NCBI RefSeq assembly: GCF_013415105.1
Contig: NZ_JACCDF010000001.1
Coordinates: 186,001 to 250,000 of the forward strand
DNA length: 64,000 nucleotides
DNA from: Vreelandella salicampi
GTDB taxonomy: Bacteria; Pseudomonadota; Gammaproteobacteria; Pseudomonadales; Halomonadaceae
Direction: 5' to 3'
The position numbers and the translations under genes are program-made. The notes beneath the pieces were generated by a model that was not told the DNA's origin, did not search any database, and worked only from the letters and a program-made list of their open reading frames with translations. Shown one piece after another: positions 45,445 through 53,830 of the stretch (positions are counted from its first letter, which is position 1; every line of letters starts with the position of its first letter).

Positions 45445-45816
45445 ATGCATAAGAAAACGACAACATTTCCTATCATTCACACTACCTTGGCAGCGCTGCT
45501 GCTGGCGGGGGCAATGCCCGTGCTAGCGCATGAAGGCGGCGTAGATACCTTGCCTGAAGACGGGGCCACCTTACAGAACTCCCCGGCGAAGATTGGCGTC
45601 GAGTTCGATGGCTCGATGCGTATTACCCAGTTTGAGGTGACAGGCCCTGACGGTTCGGTTCGCCTTGATGATCAGTCGGACAGTGAACGCCGCGAGCGCT
45701 ACGTCGTAAAGCCGGAAGAAGCACTTTCGTCGGGTGACTACCAGGTGAGCTGGCGTGGCTTGTCAGATGACGGGCACATGATGTCCGACGGTTTCAACTT
45801 CTCGGTCGAGCCCTAA
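45445..45816 (+). CDS. copC: Periplasmic copper-binding protein CopC
   Basis: 123 residues. A signal peptide ends at PVLAHEGG, leaving the N-terminal His of the Cu(II) site. The CopC beta-barrel has LPEDGATLQNSPAKIGVEF, and the second histidine is in DGHMMSDGFNFSV. It binds Cu(II) and may deliver it to CopD. The copD frame begins 3 bp after its stop. Confidence 0.92.
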   Translation: MHKKTTTFPIIHTTLAALLLAGAMPVLAHEGGVDTLPEDGATLQNSPAKIGVEFDGSMRITQFEVTGPDGSVRLDDQSDSERRERYVVKPEEALSSGDYQVSWRGLSDDGHMMSDGFNFSVEP

Positions 45817-45819
45817 TCC

Positions 45820-46725
45820 GTGGCTTGGTGGTCAGCCATAAGTGGCCTTGAGGTCTGGACCATTGCCATGATTCTGGCCGCGGCCGGGTTCTACCTCAGT
45901 GCCCTTGTCGCGACAGGGGCCGTGCTATTTCGCCTGGCATTTCCGCTACTCCCTGATCGTGAGCGGCGCAATGTCGCCCGCATGGGCATCCTCGCTGCGT
46001 GGGCGGGGATCGCCCTGGTCCTGCTGCAGTGGCCTTTGCAAGCCGGTTACCTCGGGGGCGGCAATGTGGCTTCCGCAACCGACCCGATGTTGCTCGGCAT
46101 CGTGTTCGAGGGCGCGCCGGGGACCCGGCTGATACTGGCGGTAACGGGCTTGCTGCTGGTTCAGGCGATTCAGCTCAATGTCTTAGCCCTGTCGAAGGCA
46201 AACAATAGCCTGAGCCTGACAGGCGTGTTACTGGTGATGCTGGCGTTCGTGCAGGTGGGACATACCGTGAACACCCCGCGCCTCGTGCTGGCGGGCTTGC
46301 TGATCCTTCACTTGATGTCGGCGGCATTCTGGGTGGCATCGCTGTGGCCGCTGTTCCATCTGGTGGGAAGTCATCACGACCGCGCCAATACCGCCCGCAT
46401 TCTGACCCGCTTCGGGCAGATCGCGATGGGCGGAGTTGGCTTGTTGGTATTGGCGGGTGTCACTTTGGCCACGTTGCTAACAGGCAGTCTCACGCCACTT
46501 CTCACCACGGCCTATGGCCAATTCTTGATCGGAAAGGTACTGATCGTCGCGGCGCTACTGCTCTTTGCTGCCGCGAACAAGTGGCGACTTGTACCGGCCT
46601 TCAAGCGCGGTGACGCAACAGCCTCACGGCGGTTAAGGCGCAGTATTGCGCTGGAAATGGCGTTGGTCGCGGTTATTCTGCTGATCACGGCGGTGCTGAC
46701 AAGGGTGACGTCACCGAATGGGTGA
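45820..46725 (+). CDS. copD: Copper-resistance membrane protein CopD
   Basis: 301 residues with about eight membrane helices and the CopD core in the second half (HLMSAAFWVASLWPLFHLVG, RFGQIAMGGVGLLVLAGV, GQFLIGKVLIVAALLLFAA). It is proposed to move copper across the inner membrane with CopC. The start is GTG at 45820, 3 bp after copC. The C terminus has a final helix and an Arg/Lys-rich tail. Confidence 0.9.
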   Translation: MAWWSAISGLEVWTIAMILAAAGFYLSALVATGAVLFRLAFPLLPDRERRNVARMGILAAWAGIALVLLQWPLQAGYLGGGNVASATDPMLLGIVFEGAPGTRLILAVTGLLLVQAIQLNVLALSKANNSLSLTGVLLVMLAFVQVGHTVNTPRLVLAGLLILHLMSAAFWVASLWPLFHLVGSHHDRANTARILTRFGQIAMGGVGLLVLAGVTLATLLTGSLTPLLTTAYGQFLIGKVLIVAALLLFAAANKWRLVPAFKRGDATASRRLRRSIALEMALVAVILLITAVLTRVTSPNG

Positions 46726-46772
46726 ATAACCTTTGGGACGTCTACCGAATGGCCTTCAAGACAGCTCATGTC

Positions 46773-46789
46773 GTTAAGCCTGCCTTAAG
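46773..46789 (+). promoter_or_regulatory. PmrA/QseB-type box upstream of PepSY-cytochrome b561 genes
   Basis: GTTAAG(5)CTTAAG, two half-sites 11 bp apart, matches the YTTAAK-N5-YTTAAK pattern at all but one position. It lies 81 bp before the PepSY gene. Related boxes occur at 60079 and 63715. Confidence 0.6.
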
Positions 46790-46869
46790 CTACCTCGTTG
46801 AAGATGATGTTTGTGCCCATCGACAATCCTGTCAGGCACGGACTTCCATCACCGACTCGAGGTACTTCC

Positions 46870-47151
46870 ATGCAAGCTCGCACCGTCAAGATCGCAATGA
46901 CCACGTTACTCCTCACCGGTAGCGCCGCCGCTTTGGCCGAAACTCAGTGTACTGATACGGCCAGTGACGAATGGATCAGCCAAGCCGATATGAAAGAACG
47001 TATCCGTGAAATGGGTTACGAAATCAAAGAGTTTAAAGTCACTGACGGCAATTGCTACGAGATCTACGGCTGGGATGAGCAGAAACGCCGGGTAGAGATC
47101 TATTTCAACCCCGTGGATGCCAGCATCGTGAAGCAGGAAGTCGAAGACTGA
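46870..47151 (+). CDS. Periplasmic PepSY-domain protein
   Basis: 93 residues. A signal peptide ends near ALAETQ. A single PepSY domain covers the rest (WISQADMKERIREMGYEIKE, NCYEIYGWDEQKRRVEIYFN). ATG at 46870 follows GAGGTAC. It is 13 bp upstream of the cytochrome b561 gene, an arrangement often seen for membrane redox modules. Function unknown; it may act as a sensor or regulator of the cytochrome. A related protein is encoded at 56589-56990. Confidence 0.83.
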   Translation: MQARTVKIAMTTLLLTGSAAALAETQCTDTASDEWISQADMKERIREMGYEIKEFKVTDGNCYEIYGWDEQKRRVEIYFNPVDASIVKQEVED

Positions 47152-47164
47152 TCAGGAGGTTACC

Positions 47165-47701
47165 ATGGCCGATAATACCCGTATCCGCGTCTGGGACCCG
47201 CTGGTCAGAATAGTGCACTGGGCGTTGGTCGCTGGTGTAGCCGCTAACCTATGGCTGAGCGAAGAAGGCGGCGATATTCACCAATGGGTCGGCTATGCCC
47301 TAGTGGCTTTGGTCGTCGTACGTATCCTGTGGGGGTTTATCGGCCCCTGGAGTGCACGCTGGCGAAGCTTCTGGCCTACCGTGAGCCGCCTTCGCCGTAC
47401 CCCGCGAGGTCGCGAAAGCAAAGCTGGCCAATCTGGTATCACCCATACGCCGTTGGGTGCTGTCATGATGCTGGTGCTGCTTGGGCTGATACTTAGCCTG
47501 GGTCTCACCGGCTACATGATGGAAGAAACCGAACGTTTCTGGGGCGTGGATTGGGTTGAAGAAGTTCACGAATTCATGGCCAACGCGTTTCTTTTCATGG
47601 TGCCGCTACATGTATTGGGTGCTGTGGTGGAAAGCCTCAAGGAGCGCGATAATCTGATCGCTGGCATGCTGCATGGGTATCGCCGCCAGAAAGGGAACTG
47701 A
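47165..47701 (+). CDS. Cytochrome b561 family protein
   Basis: 178 residues with four membrane helices. Four histidines lie at plausible heme-ligand places: RIVHWAL, DIHQWVGYALV, VEEVHEFMAN and VPLHVLGAVVE. The start VWDPLVRIVHW matches the bacterial b561/Ni-Fe hydrogenase b-type group. It moves electrons between quinol and periplasmic partners. It is coupled to the upstream PepSY gene, with AGGAGG before the ATG, and converges with the Sco gene. Confidence 0.9.
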   Translation: MADNTRIRVWDPLVRIVHWALVAGVAANLWLSEEGGDIHQWVGYALVALVVVRILWGFIGPWSARWRSFWPTVSRLRRTPRGRESKAGQSGITHTPLGAVMMLVLLGLILSLGLTGYMMEETERFWGVDWVEEVHEFMANAFLFMVPLHVLGAVVESLKERDNLIAGMLHGYRRQKGN

Positions 47702-47728
47702 GTGAATCGGGCTATTCAGGCGGCAGTC

Positions 47729-48307
47729 CTAACCATCATCGACAAGTGTTTTAAGATCAGCCACCACCGCATCCATGGGGTCGCTATCGCGGATCAGTAC
47801 ACGGGCCTTTCCCTGCTCATTGAAGGCGAATACCGCGCTGGAATGCGATACCTCGTAGTTGCCGTTGCCATCTTCTTCACCATACCCGTAAGTAACGCGA
47901 TAGCGGCGTGTTAGCTCATCAAGCGCTGCTTTGTTACCTGTGAGGCCGATGAACTGGGGACCGAAAGCATCCGTGTAGGCGCGCAGTGATGCTGGGTCAT
48001 CGCGCCGGGGATCCACCGAGACAAAAAGCACCTGGATATCATCGCGGTCCGTCTCTTTCAGACGCTGGGTGGCAGCATCGAGGCGCGCAAGCGTGGTGGG
48101 ACAGATATCAGGGCAGTGAGTGAAGCCAAAAAACAGCAGTGTGCTCCTGCCAAGATATTGATCGGCAGTCACGTCATTACCGTTCTCGTCGACAAGATTA
48201 AATGCCAACGGTGGCATAAGCCCTGAGAGATCCTTGGTCTGCCACGTTTGCTCACCGCATCCCATCAGCCATAGCGATACGAATACCGTCATAATACATT
48301 GGCGCAT
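47729..48307 (-). CDS. SCO1/SenC copper chaperone
   Basis: 192 residues. It is a probable lipoprotein (lipobox LMGC near residue 17). The thioredoxin-like Sco fold has the copper motif FTHCPDICPTTL (CxxxC), with the distal histidine in VSHSSAVF. Sco proteins load copper onto the CuA centre of cytochrome c oxidase or reduce its cysteines. It is followed upstream by PCuAC and CtaG genes on the same strand, a cytochrome oxidase copper-assembly set. Confidence 0.92.
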   Translation of the reverse strand: MRQCIMTVFVSLWLMGCGEQTWQTKDLSGLMPPLAFNLVDENGNDVTADQYLGRSTLLFFGFTHCPDICPTTLARLDAATQRLKETDRDDIQVLFVSVDPRRDDPASLRAYTDAFGPQFIGLTGNKAALDELTRRYRVTYGYGEEDGNGNYEVSHSSAVFAFNEQGKARVLIRDSDPMDAVVADLKTLVDDG

Positions 48308-48318
48308 TCTGTTCGCTC

Positions 48319-48783
48319 CTACTGTGTTGTGGGTGCTCCCGCGCGGAACTTGACGTTTTGCCGCTGCCCGTTGCCTAACAAAAGGGTTACTTCAATTTCG
48401 TCACCGACGGCGATGGGGTGCTTTCGCTTCATCAGCATTAAGTGATAGCCCCCCGGCGCAAACTCAACTTGCTCTCCCGCCGCGACGGTTAATTGGTCTA
48501 CGTGCTGCATACTTGAAACACCGTTCTTACTGACACTTTGATGTATCGTGACGTTACCAAAGGAAGCGCTATCCGCCCCTATTAGCGTGTTATCCGTTTC
48601 ACCGGTGTTAGTGAGGGTAAAATAGCCCGCTGCGGGAATATCTCCCGGCAGTAGTCGCATACGAGCGTCACTGATCTGCAAATCTGCCGCGAATAGCGCG
48701 CTTGGCATCCCCAAAATCAACAAAAAAGTCCAGCACCAGATGCGCACTGGGCGCGGTATATTAGCGAGTGGGGTGGGAAGCAT
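48319..48783 (-). CDS. PCuAC copper chaperone (DUF461)
   Basis: 154 residues. The N-terminal signal/anchor helix ends near ALFAAD. The copper motif H-x10-M then HxM is seen as HQSVSKNGVSSM and GYHLMLMK. PCuAC binds Cu(I) in the periplasm and hands it to Sco or CuA. ATG at 48783 has a GAGG site and overlaps the end of the ctaG-like gene by 23 bp, which links the two translationally. It lies 11 bp upstream of sco. Confidence 0.88.
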   Translation of the reverse strand: MLPTPLANIPRPVRIWCWTFLLILGMPSALFAADLQISDARMRLLPGDIPAAGYFTLTNTGETDNTLIGADSASFGNVTIHQSVSKNGVSSMQHVDQLTVAAGEQVEFAPGGYHLMLMKRKHPIAVGDEIEVTLLLGNGQRQNVKFRAGAPTTQ

Positions 48784-49609
48784 GAACGGTATCCTCATTA
48801 CGAGCATCGCGGAACATAAAGCTAAGAACGATAAGCACTCCAAGAACACTCATCATGGTGGCTGGAACCCAGGTCAGCAGACCGCCAATACGTTGATCAT
48901 CCAAGGGATCAAGAGGCCAGGCACGGCCACAAACCTCATAGACATCAAAAATCACCTCTTCACTGAAGGCGATATAGGCACCCAGAACAATCTGCGGTGG
49001 GATCACCGCCAGTAGAATGACGATTCTTTTACCATAGCCGAGGCCACCCTGTAGCGGCGAGCGACGATCAAAGATCAGCCACCAAAACAGTAACCCGTCC
49101 AGTGCCATGCTCCAGTTCATCACCTGATAAAGGTCAGCGCTCAGCATGGCATCGAAGTGAATCTCGGGAACCAGCCAAAAATAGATAAGCCCAACGAACA
49201 GCACGGGGGCGATTAACGGATGCTGAAGAATCCGGTAAACGGGGTGGAGCATACGCGTGAATAGGCGCCGCCCAGGGAGGTGCCTGATTCGCATTGGCAA
49301 ACCTTCGACCAATACCGGCAGTGGCGCTGACAAAGCAATCAAGAAGGGTGCGGCGTGATGCAGTACCAAATGTTGGGCACGATGGACAAAAAACATGTAC
49401 TGAGCAAGATAGTCGTAATGTGTCAGGGTGACGCCATAGGTCGCCGCAACCCCTAGCAGGAAGGCTAGCGTTCGGGCTACGCCAGTAGTCTCGCCGAGCC
49501 TTTGACGTTGCCACAGACCTCGCAAGTAGAGCACGATGGCCAGCACACAGGCTGCGGCCCACGTCAGTGAGAACTCCCACGGCAGTAAGTAGCTCAGAGC
49601 GACGTCAAT
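48761..49609 (-). CDS. CtaG-type cytochrome oxidase assembly protein (probable ATT start)
   Basis: About 282 residues with seven membrane helices. Family features include HRAQHLVLHHAAPFLIALSAP and an early LLPWEFSLTW. The first ATG/GTG/TTG in frame is a GTG at 49546, inside helix 1 and with no ribosome site. The frame is open upstream, and codon ATT at 49609 lies 7 bases after GGAGAAGG, restoring the expected N terminus. I therefore propose ATT, with GTG 49546 as fallback. It probably supplies copper to CuB or CuA. Confidence 0.8.
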   Translation of the reverse strand: MDVALSYLLPWEFSLTWAAACVLAIVLYLRGLWQRQRLGETTGVARTLAFLLGVAATYGVTLTHYDYLAQYMFFVHRAQHLVLHHAAPFLIALSAPLPVLVEGLPMRIRHLPGRRLFTRMLHPVYRILQHPLIAPVLFVGLIYFWLVPEIHFDAMLSADLYQVMNWSMALDGLLFWWLIFDRRSPLQGGLGYGKRIVILLAVIPPQIVLGAYIAFSEEVIFDVYEVCGRAWPLDPLDDQRIGGLLTWVPATMMSVLGVLIVLSFMFRDARNEDTVHASHPTR

Positions 49610-49779
49610 AGCCCTTCTCCCTCAGATTTGTCACGCTGGTATCAGATTAACCAGCTGCTGCACTATGCGGCAAGTGGAAGCTTCCAACGTTGTGATGACA
49701 ATGTTCGCTCTTCTACGTTTGGGATGGAAGAGCGCTGTCCAGCACAAGACGAATATGCTGCTAATGCCATTAATGTCGC

Positions 49780-50871
49780 TCAAGGCGAATGGAGTGCCAG
49801 TTCGTCATAAATACCGTTGCTATCATCATCTACATTGTTACTGGGTTCCGGCTTGGGGCTCAGGGGTTCGATAAGTCCATTGGATGATGCCAGTAAGTCA
49901 CCAAGCTGCGCGTAATCGAAGGTAACACCATCTGTATTGCGTTGGTTAAGGCGAGTAATAGCGTCTGACAGCGCGGTCATGCTGTGCTCTTCTTCACCTA
50001 AAGGAGGGAAGGCCTGAACCAGCGGCTGACCACTATCCCAACCGATCTTAATAGGTTGGTTGATGATATTGACCCGGGTACCTGCGGGTAAACGACCAAA
50101 AATTGACTCGATATCTTTAGGCAACATGCGAATACAGCCGCGGCTTGCGCGCATGCCAATACCATCCGGCCGGTTAGTGCCATGAATCAAATAACCATCG
50201 AAACCTAGAATAATGGCGTGATCCCCTAGCGGATTATCAGGGCCTGGAGGCACCACGCTGGGGGCCTCTTCACCGCGTGCTTTAGCTTCACGCTGGACTG
50301 ATTCCGGCGGGTACCACGCGGGGTTTTTAATGTTCATGGTGGTTTCGGTCACACCGAGTGGCGTATCAAACCCTTCGCGACCGATCCCGATAGGATAGGT
50401 CTCAACGCGGGGTGTCTCATCGTTATTGACGTCCGGGTAGTAGTAAAGCCGTAGCTCGGCGATGTTGATTACCACCCCGGTATGCTCGACATGAGGCAGA
50501 ATGAAGCGTCCTGGAATGGTCACCTCAGTACCCACTCCAGGAACCCAAATGCTGACATCTGGGTTAGCACGCACAATCTCTCTATAGCCAAGGTTGTGAC
50601 GTCTGGCAATATCAATCAGGGTATCATCGTTATCTTCTACAGTGACGGTGTAAGCCTCGCCGATCACGTTACCTTCCTCAGGTAGCAGATAGCGCCCTTG
50701 AGGTCTCTCCTCATTCTGATCAGCCAGGTTTTGCTCAGACAAGTTTTGCTCAGCTAAGGCGGCATTGGGCATCGGAAGCCAACCAGCCATTACGGCCAAA
50801 AGCGCACCAACGACTAATGACCTCCGATGACGCCTCTCTGCTACACCTGCATTTTGTATCGATAAGAGCAT
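49780..50871 (-). CDS. L,D-transpeptidase (YkuD) with LysM domain
   Basis: 363 residues. A signal peptide (cleavage near ALAEQN) precedes a LysM-like segment (YTVTVEDNDDTLIDIARRHN, ending in IPGRF). The YkuD catalytic domain follows with IHGTNRPDGIGMRASRGCIRM, carrying the catalytic His, Ser-Arg-Gly-Cys. A C-terminal extension of about 90 residues is Asn/Asp-rich. It cross-links peptidoglycan or attaches lipoprotein in the periplasm (ErfK/YbiS type). AAGGAAAAGAGCG precedes the ATG. It has no evident tie to the copper genes beside it. Confidence 0.92.
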   Translation of the reverse strand: MLLSIQNAGVAERRHRRSLVVGALLAVMAGWLPMPNAALAEQNLSEQNLADQNEERPQGRYLLPEEGNVIGEAYTVTVEDNDDTLIDIARRHNLGYREIVRANPDVSIWVPGVGTEVTIPGRFILPHVEHTGVVINIAELRLYYYPDVNNDETPRVETYPIGIGREGFDTPLGVTETTMNIKNPAWYPPESVQREAKARGEEAPSVVPPGPDNPLGDHAIILGFDGYLIHGTNRPDGIGMRASRGCIRMLPKDIESIFGRLPAGTRVNIINQPIKIGWDSGQPLVQAFPPLGEEEHSMTALSDAITRLNQRNTDGVTFDYAQLGDLLASSNGLIEPLSPKPEPSNNVDDDSNGIYDELALHSP

Positions 50872-50976
50872 CGCTCTTTTCCTTTAGATCTGATGTGTTG
50901 TCATTTGGCAAATGGAGGTCGAGTTTACATCCAAATAGGTTCAGCGGCGCCGACAACTACCCAATGACTCTGCTAA

Positions 50977-53127
50977 CTAACGGTAAGGCGTAAACTGATA
51001 GCCCAGCAGCCGCATGGCATTCAGGGTCACGAGTACGGTGGCACCGGTATCGGCCATCACCGCAATCCACATGCCGGTAATACCCAGGGCTGTGGTAACC
51101 AGAAAAATGGCCTTTAGGCCAAGCGCAAGCGCAACGTTGGTTTTAACATTACGCAGCGTGGCACGCGACAGATCGATAAGCTCGGCGATACCGGTAACGC
51201 GGTTCTTGAGAAGGGCTGCATCCGCGGTTTCCAGCGCCACATCCGTACCGCCGCCCATGGCGATACCCACGTCTGCCGCAGCCAGTGCCGGTGCATCGTT
51301 GATACCATCACCCACCTTGCCAACAGGGCCACGGCCTGCGGTTTGCCAGTCGCGAACGCGCTGCGCCTTGTCCTCGGGCATCAGCTCCCCGTGCGCTTCG
51401 ATGCCTAGGCCGCCCCCGATAGCGGCGACGGTACGCGCGTTATCGCCGCTGAGCATCACGACTTGCACGCCCAAACGTGATAGCGCCGCCAGGCCCTCAC
51501 GGGCATCTTCACGCGGTTCATCGCGTACGGCGATCAGGCCCAGTGGGCACTCGCCTTCAACCAGTACGGCAAGGCTCTTGCCGGCTTGTTCCAACTCGGC
51601 GATCCGGGCGCTTAAAGCGTCATCAAGCGTGATCTGTTCTGCAAGGTGGCGAGGCGTAATCAAGCCCAGCTCGCGCCCCTCCACTTGGCCAGCGACGCCG
51701 CGTCCCGAAAGCGCGCGGTTACCGACCGCTTGGGGAATAGCAAGGCCCAACTGCTGCGCATGAGCGAAGATGGCCGTGGCGATGGGGTGACTGGAATCAC
51801 GCTCCATCGCGGCAGCTAACCTCAACACTTCGTTTTCGTCATGTCCAGTGCCCCAGTCCTCCACATCGGTGACCTTGGGTGTGCCCGCGGTGAGCGTGCC
51901 GGTCTTATCCAAAGCGATCAGGCGAAGCTTGCCCAACTGCTCAAGCACGGCGCCCCCTTTGATCAGCAGGCCCCGTCGAGCACCCGCCGAGAGCCCCGCC
52001 GCAATCGCGGCGGGGGTTGAGATCACGAGGGCGCATGGACACGCGATTAACAGCAGCGCCAGGGCACGGTAGATAGATTCCGACCACGCCATGGTTGAGA
52101 CCAGCGGTGGCACCACCGCCATTAATAGCGCAAGCACGACGACCGTGGGCATGTAGTAATAAGCAAAACGGTCTATAAAGCGCGCTACCGGTGCCTTGGC
52201 AGCCTGTGCTTCTTCGACCAGGCGGATGACCCGTGCAATGGTGTTGTCCTCGGCTCCTCGTGTTACCTCCACCTCCAAGGCGGCATCAAGGTTCACTGTC
52301 CCGGCAAAAATGTCATCACCAGGCGCACGCGAGCGTGGTACGGATTCACCGTTCACCGGTGACTCATCTAGGTCAGACTCACCGGCCAGGATGCGACCAT
52401 CACAGGGGACGCGGTCACCGGGGCGCACCAATACCCGCTGACCGGGCTTGAGAGAATCCGCCGAGACCTCACGAACATCGCCATTGTCTATCAGCCTCGC
52501 CGTTGACGGCGTTAAGTTCGCCAGGGCCGAGATGCTGCGTCGCGCCCGTGACGCGGCGACGCCTTCCAGTAGCTCCCCCACGGCGAACAGGAAAACCACC
52601 ATCGCCGCTTCAGCGGCGGCATTGATGGCCAATGCGCCAAGAGCAGCGATGCACATCAGCATTTCAATGGTGAAGGGATTGCGCATTTTCAGCGCGCCCC
52701 AGGCACCCTGTGCGATGGGCACCAAGCCTACCAAGGTGGCTGCAACAAAGGGCCAGTTGCCCAAGACTGGCCATACAAAGCGAAGGGCAAACGCCAATGC
52801 CAGCAGGCCTCCAGTGATTATAACCAAGCGGCCTTTAGTGGTTTGCCACCAGGGTGTTGAGGAGGCCGATGCCCCTTTGTGATCTTTATGAGAGGCCACT
52901 TGGTAGCCCAGTTCGTTCAGGATGCGCTCAATTGTCTCTTGCGACGGGGCCCCATGATCTGGGGAATGAATCTTCACCGAACCAGTGACTGAGCTTGCCG
53001 TCACCTCCTCGATGCCGTCCAACCGTCCCAGCGCGGACTCTACCTTGCGTTCACAACCGCCGCAGTCCATGCCTTCTACCCGCAGCGTTAAGACCGCAGG
53101 CGCTGCTGTATGCGTTGACTTTTCCAT
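50977..53127 (-). CDS. Zn/Cd/Pb-translocating P1B-type ATPase (ZntA/CadA-like)
   Basis: 716 residues. One N-terminal HMA domain (GMDCGGCERKVESAL), membrane helices, the CPC motif in IACPCALVISTPAAIAAGLS, DKTGTLTAGTPKV and GDGINDAPALAAADVG are present. The CPC-ALVISTPAA form is typical of divalent (Zn/Cd/Pb) exporters, unlike the copper type at 43086. Start has AAGGAAGGGC upstream. It is divergent from a MerR-family regulator with a 19-bp-spacer promoter between them, the usual pair for metal-induced export. Confidence 0.93.
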   Translation of the reverse strand: MEKSTHTAAPAVLTLRVEGMDCGGCERKVESALGRLDGIEEVTASSVTGSVKIHSPDHGAPSQETIERILNELGYQVASHKDHKGASASSTPWWQTTKGRLVIITGGLLALAFALRFVWPVLGNWPFVAATLVGLVPIAQGAWGALKMRNPFTIEMLMCIAALGALAINAAAEAAMVVFLFAVGELLEGVAASRARRSISALANLTPSTARLIDNGDVREVSADSLKPGQRVLVRPGDRVPCDGRILAGESDLDESPVNGESVPRSRAPGDDIFAGTVNLDAALEVEVTRGAEDNTIARVIRLVEEAQAAKAPVARFIDRFAYYYMPTVVVLALLMAVVPPLVSTMAWSESIYRALALLLIACPCALVISTPAAIAAGLSAGARRGLLIKGGAVLEQLGKLRLIALDKTGTLTAGTPKVTDVEDWGTGHDENEVLRLAAAMERDSSHPIATAIFAHAQQLGLAIPQAVGNRALSGRGVAGQVEGRELGLITPRHLAEQITLDDALSARIAELEQAGKSLAVLVEGECPLGLIAVRDEPREDAREGLAALSRLGVQVVMLSGDNARTVAAIGGGLGIEAHGELMPEDKAQRVRDWQTAGRGPVGKVGDGINDAPALAAADVGIAMGGGTDVALETADAALLKNRVTGIAELIDLSRATLRNVKTNVALALGLKAIFLVTTALGITGMWIAVMADTGATVLVTLNAMRLLGYQFTPYR

Positions 53128-53160
53128 GGCGCCCTTCCTTCCAGTACGTTATTGTTTTGA

Positions 53161-53191
53161 AGTCTAAACCTTGTAGCAACTACAGCTTCAA
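53161..53191 (-). promoter_or_regulatory. MerR-type promoter of the P1B ATPase gene
   Basis: On the minus strand TTGAAG (53191-53186) and TAGACT (53166-53161) are separated by 19 bp, the long spacer of MerR-activated promoters. The spacer holds the palindrome ctgtagttgctacaag, the likely operator of the regulator encoded at 53214. Confidence 0.8.
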
Positions 53192-53213
53192 GTCTTTCGG
53201 AAGGAGTTTTACC

Positions 53214-53690
53214 ATGTCGTCGATTCGCCAAATCATCAGCATCGGTGAGCTGGCACGGCGCGCCGACTGCAAACCGGAAACAGTGCGCTATTACGAACGT
53301 ATTGGACTGCTGCGCGATGCGTTGCGTACCGAGGGCGGGCAACGCCGCTACGGGGAAGACGCCGTGCGGCGTTTGACCTTCATCCGTCACGCCCGAGACT
53401 TCGGCTTCTCGGTGGAAGCGGTGCGAGAGTTATTGGCGATGTCAGACCAGCCCGACATGCCCTGCCAGGAGGTCGACGCCATTGCCAGGCATCACCTGGA
53501 AAAAGTAGAGTCTCATCTTCAGCGACTCTCCGCTCTACGTGACGAGCTTCAGCGGATGATCACCCAATGTGCCGGAGGCAAGGTGGAGAACTGCCGAATC
53601 ATTGAGGTAATAAGTGATCACCAGCTATGTATCAGTGAGAACGCTCATGGAGGGTCTCGCCTCGCCCAAGGTGTCCCCAGCGTTGACTGA
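53214..53690 (+). CDS. MerR-family metal-responsive regulator (CadR/PbrR-like)
   Basis: 158 residues. The N-terminal MerR helix-turn-helix is IGELARRADCKPETVRYYER. A dimerisation helix and a metal-binding loop follow, with cysteines in DMPCQEVD and MITQCAGGKVENC, as in CadR/PbrR. A C-terminal tail contains a further Cys and His (LCISENAHGG). ATG at 53214 follows AAGGAG; a longer upstream frame is a shadow of the divergent gene. It probably activates the divergent ATPase with Cd, Pb or Zn. Confidence 0.92.
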   Translation: MSSIRQIISIGELARRADCKPETVRYYERIGLLRDALRTEGGQRRYGEDAVRRLTFIRHARDFGFSVEAVRELLAMSDQPDMPCQEVDAIARHHLEKVESHLQRLSALRDELQRMITQCAGGKVENCRIIEVISDHQLCISENAHGGSRLAQGVPSVD

Positions 53691-53830
53691 GATCCGGACC
53701 ACCAGTGGGGCGAATCGGCTTTGAGCTGATAGCTACCTTATCGTGTTCTACCTCCATAAAAATTCTTAGCTTCCTGTCATCAACCATTCGGTCTTTTTTG
53801 CCGTCTTCAGTTTTCGAAAAAGCATGACCT

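Noticed and set aside
49628-49810. 60-codon plus-strand frame between CtaG-like and L,D-transpeptidase genes
   Set aside because: No ribosome site, unremarkable composition and no family resemblance; probably chance.
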